NCBI GenBank assembly: GCA_964644695.1 | Contig: CAZXWN010000024.1 | Coordinates: 1 to 15,483 of the forward strand | Direction: 5' to 3' | DNA length: 15,483 bases | From: CAZXWN01 sp964644695 [NCBI: uncultured bacterium] | GTDB taxonomy: Bacteria; UBP4; UBA4092 | In this document: piece after piece, positions 1 through 8,447 of the stretch | Numbering within the stretch: the first letter of the stretch is position 1 | Layout: every line of letters begins with the position of its first letter | The notes under the pieces: model-generated | The model's database searches: none | What the model was told of the DNA's origin: nothing | The model's input: only the letters and a program-made list of their open reading frames with translations | Program-made: the position numbers and the translations under genes

Positions 1-35
1 CGGCATCCCTGTATAGTACAAATCGGAAAGAAGGA

Positions 36-2804
36 TTAGAAGCCTGTAATAGCCATTACAAACGGGGCGACACTGGCTTCATTCGATTCCATAACAATGG
101 ATTTAATGGCAACATTCGGTTTAGGATTGGTCCAATGGCACTGAAGCAGGAAGATAGGATATCCAGTGGCTGTTTTCCCATTCCAGGTGAACTTGCCGTT
201 CAGATAAGCTTCCTGGTCATCCCATGCGGCGATGTTCTTACCATACACCAGAGGAATGATTTCCTTGGAACCATCCACATAGTTCACAACATACTGACCG
301 ATCCGAGACCCTGTCGCCGCACTCAATACAGAGGCATTAAGGAAGGCAAGTGTGGAAGCCTTCTGATTCACTTTGATATCTTCAGATTGTGCGGGGAAAG
401 TATCCATCAATCCATACCCTTTGACTGCCACAGCCGCCGGAACATCTTTGATGGTGGACACTCTGTATTTCACAGAATCCTGCAGGCTTAAGACCCCTTT
501 ATTCGCTTGAGCAAACATATTCGAGAGGTCATGGCCTGCAGCCACTTTGACAAATCCAGTCTGACCTTTATCAATCAGGGTGAAGTTTGCCGCAGGGGAC
601 AGATTTACATTGAATCCATCTTTTGTTTCAATCTGGGTTTTCCCATACCAGAGGTCATTCAAAATCTGGTAGGGGTTGTATCCCGGATTAATGACATCCC
701 GGTTAACAGGGTTCCAGAACCAGTCACCATCGAGAATATAAGCAACGACCTGTTCCGGAGTCCGTTCCACAATAGAAATGTTTTCCTTATATCCAGACCA
801 GGTGGTTCCCATCATACCTTTGGCACCCACTTTGTGGGCATATTCAGAGAACCGGGAGATATTCAGAGGGCTATACCAGGTACAACCGAGGGTTTCAAAG
901 CCCATCTCTTCATACATCTTCATGGTCGGCTGTTCCAACTCATCACCATAACGCCAGTCAGCAATGATGATGTCCCGCGGGAGGGCTGGGAGATTATCCT
1001 TGTATCCCTGTTTCGGGAAGAGGTCGCCCCAGATCATTGTTTTGACTCCGCGGTCTTTCAGATAGTTATATAACTTGATGGTGTCCATGAAATACAGGTC
1101 GTATTTCCCGACCGCCTTACAATACTCATGATTGGGGAACTTACCAAACATGTCCACTTCATCATGCCCAATGTGGAGTGTGTTGGGTTTAAAAATATCC
1201 AGTGATTCCTGAATGACAGGAAGAATAAACTCATAGGAGCGAGGATCCAGTGGGCAGTAAGCATAAGGATGAGAGGTATCTTCACAAAACTCCAGATTCA
1301 CCTTCTTACCCGCGGGCCCTTCAAACATCCATTCACCATGACCCAGGGACTGAACCAATGGGACTATTTCAATAAATCGGTCAGATGCCAGTTTGGCCAG
1401 TGCCCGGGCATCATCGGTAGTCATCGCATAATCTTTGGCAATTTCGGGACGGCTCTTCCATTTAATCCCATGTTCTACTTCAACGACCAGTTGATTAAAT
1501 TTATATTTGGCAAAGATTTCCTTGATCATCTTGCCATAAACCTGAAGTCCATCCTTATCAATGATGATGTGGCAGGAGCGGACGGGGAAAGCCGGTTGAT
1601 CCCAAATCTCGGACCCCTTCACGACCACCTGACCGTTGATTTTCCGGAAAAGCTGTTTCAGAGACTGGGCACCATAATAAGTACCCTTTTCATCCGTACC
1701 CACGATCAGGACTCTGTTCGCATTAGCTTCCAGAACATAACCTTCTTCCATGGGTTTGGCGGTTTGTTTAATCGGTTTGACAATCACATTGTTCCATTCA
1801 CCCAGAACAATACATCCATCCACCGAACTGACATTATTTGTACGAACTATGGGGAGGCTGGCCATACCAAATTTGTTGACCAGTTCTTCGTTGATTTCAG
1901 CAGCGGCTTGTTCCTGTCCACGATTTGAATCAGACGGGATGATGATTTTGGATTGAGAGGTCAAAACCATGTCCTGACCCGTCAAGGCAAATTTCACAGG
2001 TTTGGGAATAATCACGACCGGTTCCACAACTTGTTCACGGGCCTTGGACATCTCCTGTGTTCCGGATTTTCCTTCACCTGAAACAGGATTGAGTGCCGAC
2101 TTCAGGCCCACAAACTTACCATTGATGTTCATTCCCTTCAAAATACCAAAGGTATAGGGGCTGTGGAACATGCCATTGGTCAGGCTCCAGGAATAATACT
2201 GTTCTACGGGTTTGCGTTCCCGGTACAGATTGATTCGCCAGAAGGCAGAATTGCTATTTTCATCCTTCAGATAACTAAAGGGGATAACGATTTCAGCCGT
2301 CCAGGATTTCGCTTGACGAGCGGTCTTGACCTGCCAGTCAGCCTTCTTGTAAGGGTTCCGCAGATTGGCGGTATATTTCACACCCGCGATGTTGGCAGCA
2401 AGATGAATATAACTTCTTTCACCGACAGACTGAGAAGGATTGATCATCACTTCAACACAGTCATCCAGATAAACGGCCCCATCTTCTGTTGTCATTTCAG
2501 AAACGACTTTGTCCATCTGGTTTTCATGGTTGATATATCCGATGTAAAGGTTTTGGTCATCATACATAAGGAATACTTCGGTGGGATTATCCATTTTCTT
2601 ACCCGAAGTGTAATGGTTCAGCTCAACTTTGGCTGCACCCTTCCATTCCTGGGGATCCAGTTTCCCATCCAGAACAACCTTCTGGGGGGCTCTGACAGCT
2701 TCTACAACCGGCAGTTTTGACAGCTGCGCATTGACACCCGTCATCATTAAACCTCCCAATGCCATTGTTGCCAAGACATTAAGTACTGATTTCGTGCGCT
2801 TCAT
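36..2804 (-). CDS. Secreted GH20-family beta-N-acetylhexosaminidase-like protein with N-terminal CBM9-like domain (paralogue 1)
   Basis: Encodes 922 residues, read from the ATG at 2804. An in-frame ATG 14 codons upstream (2846) overlaps the TATAAT box at 2846-2851, whereas 2804 has a GAGGAAGG ribosome site 10 bases away and opens directly into a signal peptide (residues 1-26, cleavage after VNA). Domains: CBM9-like about 33-236 (LDGKLDPQEWKG opening, YLDDCVEVMINP), GH20b-like alpha/beta domain about 262-398 starting at IIPKPV, and a GH20 TIM barrel about 405-696. The family acid pair lies in HIGHDE, as D548-E549, with a TTW motif later in the barrel. A C-terminal beta-sandwich (about 731-922) has the DG...PLVYGKNI..W and NPKPNVAIKSI signatures that I associate with glycosidases of environmental bacteria. 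Expected role: removal of terminal GlcNAc or GalNAc from glycans outside the cytoplasm, with the glutamate as proton donor and the aspartate orienting the substrate acetamido group. Exact substrate unknown. Confidence 0.9.
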   Translation of the reverse strand: MKRTKSVLNVLATMALGGLMMTGVNAQLSKLPVVEAVRAPQKVVLDGKLDPQEWKGAAKVELNHYTSGKKMDNPTEVFLMYDDQNLYIGYINHENQMDKVVSEMTTEDGAVYLDDCVEVMINPSQSVGERSYIHLAANIAGVKYTANLRNPYKKADWQVKTARQAKSWTAEIVIPFSYLKDENSNSAFWRINLYRERKPVEQYYSWSLTNGMFHSPYTFGILKGMNINGKFVGLKSALNPVSGEGKSGTQEMSKAREQVVEPVVIIPKPVKFALTGQDMVLTSQSKIIIPSDSNRGQEQAAAEINEELVNKFGMASLPIVRTNNVSSVDGCIVLGEWNNVIVKPIKQTAKPMEEGYVLEANANRVLIVGTDEKGTYYGAQSLKQLFRKINGQVVVKGSEIWDQPAFPVRSCHIIIDKDGLQVYGKMIKEIFAKYKFNQLVVEVEHGIKWKSRPEIAKDYAMTTDDARALAKLASDRFIEIVPLVQSLGHGEWMFEGPAGKKVNLEFCEDTSHPYAYCPLDPRSYEFILPVIQESLDIFKPNTLHIGHDEVDMFGKFPNHEYCKAVGKYDLYFMDTIKLYNYLKDRGVKTMIWGDLFPKQGYKDNLPALPRDIIIADWRYGDELEQPTMKMYEEMGFETLGCTWYSPLNISRFSEYAHKVGAKGMMGTTWSGYKENISIVERTPEQVVAYILDGDWFWNPVNRDVINPGYNPYQILNDLWYGKTQIETKDGFNVNLSPAANFTLIDKGQTGFVKVAAGHDLSNMFAQANKGVLSLQDSVKYRVSTIKDVPAAVAVKGYGLMDTFPAQSEDIKVNQKASTLAFLNASVLSAATGSRIGQYVVNYVDGSKEIIPLVYGKNIAAWDDQEAYLNGKFTWNGKTATGYPIFLLQCHWTNPKPNVAIKSIVMESNEASVAPFVMAITGF

Positions 2805-2814
2805 CTGGGATTTT

Positions 2815-2822
2815 CCTTCCTC
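2815..2822 (-). promoter_or_regulatory. Ribosome binding site GAGGAAGG that fixes the start at 2804
   Basis: On the minus strand GAGGAAGG is followed by 10 bases and ATG at 2804. This is the only good Shine-Dalgarno match near the possible starts and excludes the upstream ATG at 2846. Confidence 0.75.
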
Positions 2823-2845
2823 GCGTGATAGTGATGTTTGCTGCA

Positions 2846-2854
2846 ATTATAACA
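2846..2854 (-). promoter_or_regulatory. Extended -10 promoter (TGT-TATAAT) of the left GH20 gene
   Basis: The minus strand reads TGTTATAAT, a perfect -10 with the TGn extension. No convincing -35 lies 16-18 bases upstream. Predicted transcript start is near 2839, giving a leader of about 35 bases before the ATG at 2804. The same layout is found ahead of the paralogue (7197-7205). Confidence 0.6.
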
Positions 2855-3000
2855 GATTAGACACACGGGTTTCCTATGAAAATTCTTTCCATTTTCGACA
2901 AAAAACCCACTTCCCCGCCACCTTTTCTGGATACCTTTGAAACCACTGGAGTTACCCAATTTTTACTCCCCCAAAAGTCTCACCCACCAACGAAGCAGAA

Positions 3001-3062
3001 ACGAAGAGGGTACGGACTTGCTCCGAGCTGCTCCGTGGATGATTCGCCGCACCTGTCCCCCT
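3001..3062. other. GC-rich intergenic segment, possibly a REP-like remnant
   Basis: Within the 264 bases between the left GH20 start and the terminator at 3069, this stretch is clearly richer in G+C than its surroundings. It carries a partial repeat (GCTCCGAGCTGCTCCG) and ends in CACCTGTCCCC. I see no gene in it. It resembles the short palindromic elements scattered between genes in many genomes, but one copy in this window cannot establish that. The rest of the interval (2855-3000) shows nothing recognisable. Confidence 0.25.
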
Positions 3063-3068
3063 GAAAAG

Positions 3069-3105
3069 AAAAGCCCCTTACACCTCCACAGTGTAAGGGG
3101 CTTTT
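3069..3105 (-). terminator. Intrinsic terminator of the lipoprotein gene (twin of 4341-4373)
   Basis: A 15-bp perfect stem (AAAAGCCCCTTACAC, 3069-3083, with 3091-3105) encloses a 7-base loop. On the minus strand it is followed by TTTTCTTTTC and begins 12 bases after the lipoprotein stop codon. A run of T also follows on the plus strand, so it could act in both directions. Confidence 0.9.
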
Positions 3106-3117
3106 TCATTGAGATAA

Positions 3118-4233
3118 TCAGTTTAGTTTTCCAACAATTGTGGCATCTTTAGTTTCGAGAATAATTTGTCCATTGTCACCGATTCGCGCATAGGATTTCC
3201 AAGATTCACAAACTGCACCCGAAGCATCCTGCAGTACTTTGATTTTGTTGGCAGCTTTATCATACAAACAATAAACAGTTTTTCCCTCATAGTCTACAGA
3301 TCCGATAAAAGTATTGCCATCAGAAGATACGTCAAAGGTAATCATCTTGCCAGAGTAATTTTCAATTTTGGATTGATCTAAACTAATAAAACTTGTTTTT
3401 CCAGGCGATGTAAAAATCACTTCTCTAAGTTTTTCCGGCTGTAATGACAGGGCAACAACCTTTTGATTTTTTGTAAAGGGAGTCACATCCGCATGGTAAT
3501 TAAGTGTATATAGAGCTTTAGTGCTTTTTAAAGACAATGTAAGAAGCCCAACTTCACTCTTTTCATAGCCAACTTTTTCTTTATACTGATCAAAAGAATA
3601 AAGTATTGAGTCATCTGTCACAAATTTAAAAGATCTACACCAAATGCGGTTAGGGAAGCCAATATCAGGAAAAGCAAATTCTGTGCTTGTATCCGTAAGT
3701 ACATTTATTAAAGCCAGCTTTTTTATACCAATTGCACGACCAAATAATAATTGACCGGTTTCATTTAAACAAGAACAAACCATGTCGGGATATACCTTTT
3801 CCGTTTGAGTTGCAGAATCCCAAATAACAGACATTCCTTTTTTCTCAGATGATATATAATACCCAAACAATATCTTTCCATTTGCACACTGGGGAACTAA
3901 ATAATAATTAGTAGATGAAGGGAAAACTTGTTTAGATATCATAGAAATCGTCTTCCCGGTTGAATCTACCAACCATAACATTTGGTCTTTAACGAGAATC
4001 ATATTACTGCTATTTGGCACGAGAATCCCAGTATTACCATTATTGACTCTGTATAACTCGGTAAAGGTGACTTTTTCATACGAACCCTCAGGAATGGTTG
4101 TCGTTATCAATGAAGGCCCTGTATTGCCTGATGATGGAGTTGTTGTTACATTTAAACGAGAAGAACACCCGCTATTTAACAAAACCAAACTTACCAGACT
4201 TAGCAACACAAAACTTCTGAATAATGCTTTCAT
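3118..4233 (-). CDS. Putative lipoprotein with beta-propeller-like repeats, function unknown
   Basis: Encodes 371 residues. Residues 1-22 form a lipoprotein signal: basic start, hydrophobic core, then LNSG before Cys23. The -3 residue is Asn rather than the usual Leu, so lipidation is likely but not certain. A Thr/Ser/Pro-rich linker follows (about 28-48). The rest is about seven loosely repeated strand-rich units of 35-50 residues, for example around ANGKILFGYYIS, NETGQLLFGRAI and SSDGNTFIGSVD, suggesting a beta-propeller, possibly TolB- or WD40-like. No catalytic motif is visible. I do not recognise the family. Its own promoter and terminator make it a single-gene unit between two GH20 paralogues. 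Sampled 60-base rows at 3541 and 3901 are each 32% G+C, against 47-48% in rows sampled from the left GH20 gene (901, 1081), hinting at a different origin or looser codon constraint. A role in ligand binding or envelope sensing is only a guess. Confidence 0.85.
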   Translation of the reverse strand: MKALFRSFVLLSLVSLVLLNSGCSSRLNVTTTPSSGNTGPSLITTTIPEGSYEKVTFTELYRVNNGNTGILVPNSSNMILVKDQMLWLVDSTGKTISMISKQVFPSSTNYYLVPQCANGKILFGYYISSEKKGMSVIWDSATQTEKVYPDMVCSCLNETGQLLFGRAIGIKKLALINVLTDTSTEFAFPDIGFPNRIWCRSFKFVTDDSILYSFDQYKEKVGYEKSEVGLLTLSLKSTKALYTLNYHADVTPFTKNQKVVALSLQPEKLREVIFTSPGKTSFISLDQSKIENYSGKMITFDVSSDGNTFIGSVDYEGKTVYCLYDKAANKIKVLQDASGAVCESWKSYARIGDNGQIILETKDATIVGKLN

Positions 4234-4284
4234 ATTTTCCCCAATCGATTGATTTTATGTGTGATTGCTATTAACGCTCATATA

Positions 4285-4312
4285 TTTATCACGACAATAA
4301 TGAATTTGTCAA
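4285..4312 (-). promoter_or_regulatory. Probable sigma-70 promoter of the lipoprotein gene
   Basis: Minus strand TTGACA (4307-4312), 16 bases, then GATAAA (4285-4290), which matches 4 of 6 consensus -10 positions. The expected leader is about 45 bases, ending in GGGGA five bases before the ATG at 4233. The -35 is perfect and the -10 mediocre. Confidence 0.55.
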
Positions 4313-4340
4313 TAAGTATTACATGAAAACATAAAAATAA

Positions 4341-4373
4341 AAGCCCCTTACACCTCCACGGTGTAAGGGGCTT
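4341..4373 (-). terminator. Intrinsic terminator of the right GH20 gene (twin of 3069-3105)
   Basis: A 13-bp perfect stem (AAGCCCCTTACAC, 4341-4353, with 4361-4373) has a 7-base loop. On the minus strand it is followed by TTTTATTTTTAT and starts 17 bases after the GH20 stop. Its 33 bases match 3071-3103 with one loop difference (A in that copy, G here). Confidence 0.9.
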
Positions 4374-4390
4374 AATGACAACTAATTTGA

Positions 4391-7162
4391 TTATTCTAAA
4401 CCGGTAATTCCCATCAGAACCGGTGATACATTGACAGGACTATTCACCATGGACATACTCCTGATTGTTTTGTCTGGATAAGGATTAACCCATCTGGACT
4501 GAAGGAGCCAGACCGGCCGTTTATTCGCCGTCATCCCAAACCAGGACCAGTTCCCGGAATAATATGACGCCATATCCTGCCATCCTCCAATGTTCTTCCC
4601 ATAAATCAACGGCACTTTGACCTGGGTATTATCTGTATAAGTGATGAGATATTCTCCACAGAGCTTCCCTGTTTCCATACTGTATAAAGTTGTATGCAGG
4701 AAGTTCAACACAGAGGCTTTCCGGTTGATTTGGATATTTTCCACCGCACTGGGGAAAGACTCCATCAAACCAAACCCCTTTAATGCTATTCCACAGTGGA
4801 CTTCTTTAACTTTGGAAAGTCGGTACTGGATATTGTCTTCCAGATGAATCACATCCTTTTGGGCCTGAGAAACCAGAGAAGAAAAGTCCTGGCCCTTCCC
4901 TATTTTCATAAAACCCGTCAGTCCCGGGTCCACCAGAGAGAGATTGGCATAAGGAGACAAATTCACCGTAAATCCTTTTTTAGGGGAAACCTTCGGATGA
5001 CCATACCAAAGTCCTTTCATCACCTTGAAGGGGTCATATCCGGGATTATTGACATCTCTATTCACTGGATTCCAAAACCAGTCAGCGGCCGTGATATAAG
5101 CTGCGACCTGTTCAGGTGCCCGTTCCACAATCGAAGTGTTTTGATTGTAACCGGCCCAAGTCGTCTGCATCATACCTTTGGCTTTATTTCCATTGGCATA
5201 CTCGCTGAATCTGGAAATATTGGCAGGAATATACCAGGTACATCCTATTGTTTCAAAACCTTTATCCATGTACATTTTTGTTGTGGGATACTCAATTTGG
5301 TCGCCATATATCCAGTCTGCAATAAGAATATCTTTCGGAAGTGACGGAAGATTATCTTTATATCCCTGTTTCGGAAATAAATCACCCCAAAGCATTGTTT
5401 TAATTCCCCTGGATTTGAGATGGTTATATATCATCAGTGTATCGGCAAAATACAGGTCATACTTCCCGACCGCCTTACAATATTCATGGTTGGGGAATGT
5501 GCCCCGCATATCTATTTCATCATGGCCAATATGGATAGTCCGAGGCTGGAAGATATCAATGGCTTCATCAAAGATAGAGAAGATAAAGTCATAGGATCTG
5601 GGGTCCAGAGGGCAATAAGCATAATGAGATTGAGGGTCTTCCGCAAATTCCAGGTTTGCCTTGCCATTGATTCCACCAAACATCCAGTCTCCATGTCCGA
5701 GAGATTGAATGAGCGGCACCACTTCCAGATAGTGGTCTTTTGCATACTGAGCCAGTTCACGGGCTTCTTCCGGAAACATCCCGTATGCTTTCTGAACTTC
5801 AGGACGACTCTGCCACCGAATTCCATGCTCCGCTTCCATAACGATTTGGTTATATTTGAACCGGGAGAAGAATTTCTTGATCATCTTCTTATGGATAACA
5901 GGAGACCCATTATCTAATAAAACATGGACGGACCGTACCGGGAATGCCGGCTGATCCCATATCCAGGCTCCTTTGACAATGACCCCATTATCAACCCGTC
6001 TCAACAGCTGTTTCAAAGATTGGACACCATAATAGGTCCCGGCTTCATCTGTGCCATTAATAATAATTTCTTTTTTCCCCACCCATAAGACATACCCCTC
6101 GGGGCCGGGTTTCGCCTGTTCCAGAGGTGCTTTCCTGCCTGCATTATCAAACTCACCCAGCACAATACAACCCTGATAATCGCTGACATCAGCGGCATTC
6201 ACGATGGGAAGCGGCACTAAACCCAGCTCCTCGGTAAGCTCTTCATTGATTTCAGTCGCCGCCTGGAAATGTCCTTTCGTCGGGTTCATGGGAACAACGA
6301 TTCGAGTTTGTGGATTAAATATGAAATCTTGTCTGGTGGGTATGAATTGAACCGGTTTAGGAATAATCAGCATAGGGGATTCTTTTTCCATCTGGGCAAC
6401 ATCCAGATTCTGAGTCCCTGGTTTTCCACTGCCTTTGGCAGGCATCACCGGTGCTTTAAGTCCGATAAACTTCCCATTAATATGGATTCCCTTTAGAACA
6501 CCAAAATTCTGGGAGTCATGGAACCGTCTGGTTGTGGACCAGGAATAATATTCTTCTTTACCGGCTTTCCGTTCCCGGAAAAGATTGATTCTCCAATAAG
6601 CCACATTGACATTTTCATCAACAAGATAATTAAAAGGAATCACCAGCTCTGCTGTCCAGGAATCTCCCTGCCGGGCTGTTTTCACTTTCCAGTCGGCAAC
6701 CCTCCCTTGAATCCGCCGGTTTTCTGTATATCGAATCCCGGCAATATTGGCGGCAAAATGAACATAACTCCGTTCACTGGTTGCTTCCGCGGGATTAATC
6801 ATCACTTCAATACAGTCATCCAGATAAACAGCTCCATTTTCCGTGGTCATATAGGAAACAACCTTATCCATTTCCTTTTCATGACACATAAATCCCACAT
6901 ATAGATTTTGCTCGTCATACATCAGGAAAGCCTCTGTGGGGTTTTCCATGGGTTTACCTGTAAGATTCTGCTTTAAGTCGATTTTGGCTGAGCCTTGCCA
7001 TTCTGTGGCGTTTAAAACGCCATCCAGAGTGATACCGCGAGTTGTTTGCGTGGGACTTACAACAGGTAAATGAGCGGGCTGCGCACATGCAATAGAGGTG
7101 AGGATACATCCAATGACAAAATACATGATGTTGGAGGGAATATGACAGGACATCTTCTTCAT
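4391..7162 (-). CDS. Secreted GH20-family beta-N-acetylhexosaminidase-like protein with N-terminal CBM9-like domain (paralogue 2)
   Basis: Encodes 923 residues and aligns end to end with the left GH20 protein, well over half identical by eye in the CBM9-like and barrel regions. The export signal is residues 1 to about 27. ACA before Gln28 suits signal peptidase I, while Cys26 makes a weak lipobox possible. Domains: CBM9-like about 35-235, GH20b-like about 264-395, GH20 barrel about 406-695 with acid pair D548-E549 in HIGHDE, identical in position to paralogue 1, and a C-terminal beta-sandwich about 730-923 (PLIYGKNIGGW, NPYPDKTIRSM). The start at 7162 has GGGAG eight bases upstream; an alternative ATG three codons in is less well placed. 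It lies 57 bases after the acyltransferase stop with no terminator between, so read-through is likely, yet an extended -10 sits in the gap. Probable role: exo-cleavage of N-acetylhexosamine from extracellular or periplasmic glycans. Specificity differences between the paralogues cannot be read from the sequence. Confidence 0.9.
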   Translation of the reverse strand: MKKMSCHIPSNIMYFVIGCILTSIACAQPAHLPVVSPTQTTRGITLDGVLNATEWQGSAKIDLKQNLTGKPMENPTEAFLMYDEQNLYVGFMCHEKEMDKVVSYMTTENGAVYLDDCIEVMINPAEATSERSYVHFAANIAGIRYTENRRIQGRVADWKVKTARQGDSWTAELVIPFNYLVDENVNVAYWRINLFRERKAGKEEYYSWSTTRRFHDSQNFGVLKGIHINGKFIGLKAPVMPAKGSGKPGTQNLDVAQMEKESPMLIIPKPVQFIPTRQDFIFNPQTRIVVPMNPTKGHFQAATEINEELTEELGLVPLPIVNAADVSDYQGCIVLGEFDNAGRKAPLEQAKPGPEGYVLWVGKKEIIINGTDEAGTYYGVQSLKQLLRRVDNGVIVKGAWIWDQPAFPVRSVHVLLDNGSPVIHKKMIKKFFSRFKYNQIVMEAEHGIRWQSRPEVQKAYGMFPEEARELAQYAKDHYLEVVPLIQSLGHGDWMFGGINGKANLEFAEDPQSHYAYCPLDPRSYDFIFSIFDEAIDIFQPRTIHIGHDEIDMRGTFPNHEYCKAVGKYDLYFADTLMIYNHLKSRGIKTMLWGDLFPKQGYKDNLPSLPKDILIADWIYGDQIEYPTTKMYMDKGFETIGCTWYIPANISRFSEYANGNKAKGMMQTTWAGYNQNTSIVERAPEQVAAYITAADWFWNPVNRDVNNPGYDPFKVMKGLWYGHPKVSPKKGFTVNLSPYANLSLVDPGLTGFMKIGKGQDFSSLVSQAQKDVIHLEDNIQYRLSKVKEVHCGIALKGFGLMESFPSAVENIQINRKASVLNFLHTTLYSMETGKLCGEYLITYTDNTQVKVPLIYGKNIGGWQDMASYYSGNWSWFGMTANKRPVWLLQSRWVNPYPDKTIRSMSMVNSPVNVSPVLMGITGLE

Positions 7163-7170
7163 GGTTTAAT

Positions 7171-7175
7171 CTCCC
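7171..7175 (-). promoter_or_regulatory. Ribosome binding site GGGAG of the right GH20 gene
   Basis: The minus strand reads GGGAG, 8 bases, then ATG at 7162. This favours the first ATG over the in-frame ATG at 7153. Confidence 0.6.
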
Positions 7176-7196
7176 GGAAAGGGTATTGTTGATGAA

Positions 7197-7205
7197 ATTA
7201 TACCA
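7197..7205 (-). promoter_or_regulatory. Extended -10 promoter (TGG-TATAAT) of the right GH20 gene
   Basis: In the 57-base gap after the acyltransferase gene the minus strand reads TGGTATAAT, a perfect extended -10 without a clear -35. It lies 34 bases before the ATG at 7162. The position and type match the promoter of the left paralogue, suggesting promoter and gene were duplicated together. Confidence 0.55.
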
Positions 7206-7219
7206 GACCCGATGTTACG

Positions 7220-8398
7220 CTATTTCTGCCTGGAAAAGAAGGAGATAAACCATGCCTGTTTGGTTATTCCTTTTCCAAACAAATAAGAGGGAGTCTCAAT
7301 AAATCGATGAATACACCAGGCAATAAAGACCACAATCCCCAGGGTCTCTAACATAATCAAGTAGTGGTTATGCTGGAACTTATACAAGAAGCCCATGATA
7401 ATGAATCCATTGATACAGTGGACCATATATAAGGGATAACTGATTTTGGCAAAGAAATCAATAATTCTGCTCTGGGGGAAATACTCCCGCCAGTAATAAC
7501 TGGCATAAACAATGGCCAGCGCTGGCATGTAATTCAATACAAGTATCCTGAATGACCATGGGAATGGACGATTGTATCCCGCCACCAGAAACAGGGTCGT
7601 TAATACTGCACTCATCCAGGCAAACTTCTTAAAGGACCATTTCTTCCTGTAAAGGTTATAAAGTCCAACGCCATTCAACATGAATAATATCTGAATCGTG
7701 TTGTACCCCAGAATGATGCGGACATGCTCACTCCAGGTATGGACATCAATGTATTTGAGAGGAAGTGCTATTGCCTGGCAGTTGATTCCCATCAGGATCA
7801 AGGCTACTACCAGAATTGCTTTATAATTATCCAATCCTGCCCAGCCCGCAATCAAGGCACACATCAAATAAAACTTGATTTCAATCTCTAAAGACCAGTT
7901 GATGTAGTCAATTGAAGGAACATAAGTCATATCTCGAAATAAGGAAAGATTCACAAGATAATCATGGAGGGAATAGGGGAAAGGATGTCCATAATACAGC
8001 GCATTAATGAAGACGAAAAGACAAGTAATTACTAATCCCACCGCATAAGTGGGATAAACTCGGAATAACCGTCGTACAATAAACCGGGGGACATTCCGGT
8101 CTTCCAGGGAGATGGATACTACAAACCCACTGATAAGGAAGAAGATAGCTACCCCCACTCGGCCGGATTCAAAGGCCATATTCTTCAGGGTTTGCGTCCA
8201 AAACATGTGAGGGAGTAATCGGACTTGTTGAAGGGGTTCAATCTGGGCCACTTCGGAAATCAATCGGTTCTCCAGCAGAAAGGCAACGCAATAATGCCAG
8301 TAAACTACGGATAACGCTCCAAGTCCACGGAGGGCTTGAGCAAACCATAGATATTCCTGAGTCTGTATTTCAGCGTGTGGCTTGTGTGTTTTATTCAC
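7220..8398 (-). CDS. Acyltransferase-3 family (OafA-like) integral membrane protein
   Basis: Encodes 392 residues with about ten hydrophobic segments. Family landmarks: R24 and H35 in RGLGALSVVYWHY (first membrane helix, H35 the proposed catalytic histidine), GRVGVAIFFLISGFVVS at about 79-95, and RFIVRRLFRVYPTYAVGL at about 105-122. Members transfer acetyl or other short acyl groups from the cytoplasm to sugars or lipids of envelope or exported glycans; the acceptor here is unknown. The start is GTG at 8398. A stop codon lies two codons upstream in frame and no other conventional start precedes the first helix, so the start is nearly forced. No good Shine-Dalgarno precedes it. The gene leads a probable two-gene unit with the GH20 gene 57 bases downstream, which raises but does not prove a link between glycan acylation and trimming. 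Confidence 0.88.
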   Translation of the reverse strand: MNKTHKPHAEIQTQEYLWFAQALRGLGALSVVYWHYCVAFLLENRLISEVAQIEPLQQVRLLPHMFWTQTLKNMAFESGRVGVAIFFLISGFVVSISLEDRNVPRFIVRRLFRVYPTYAVGLVITCLFVFINALYYGHPFPYSLHDYLVNLSLFRDMTYVPSIDYINWSLEIEIKFYLMCALIAGWAGLDNYKAILVVALILMGINCQAIALPLKYIDVHTWSEHVRIILGYNTIQILFMLNGVGLYNLYRKKWSFKKFAWMSAVLTTLFLVAGYNRPFPWSFRILVLNYMPALAIVYASYYWREYFPQSRIIDFFAKISYPLYMVHCINGFIIMGFLYKFQHNHYLIMLETLGIVVFIAWCIHRFIETPSYLFGKGITKQAWFISFFSRQK

Positions 8399-8447
8399 GA
8401 ATTATACTTATTTCTAAAACTTCAGATATGGTTGCCATTTTATCATA

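Noticed and set aside
2805-2846. Upstream ATG at 2846 as start of the left GH20 gene.
   Set aside because: It overlaps the TATAAT box, lacks a ribosome site and would put 14 polar residues before an otherwise ideal signal peptide.
135-2940. Long plus-strand open frames opposite the left GH20 gene (for example 1269-1928, 219 codons).
   Set aside because: They lie antisense to a gene with clear domains, have no ribosome site and give no recognisable protein; they are codon-bias shadows.
3069-4373. The repeated AAGCCCCTTACAC units as CRISPR or transposon ends.
   Set aside because: There are only two copies over 1.2 kb apart, each a hairpin with a T-tract right after a gene, which is what terminators look like; there is no transposase or target duplication.
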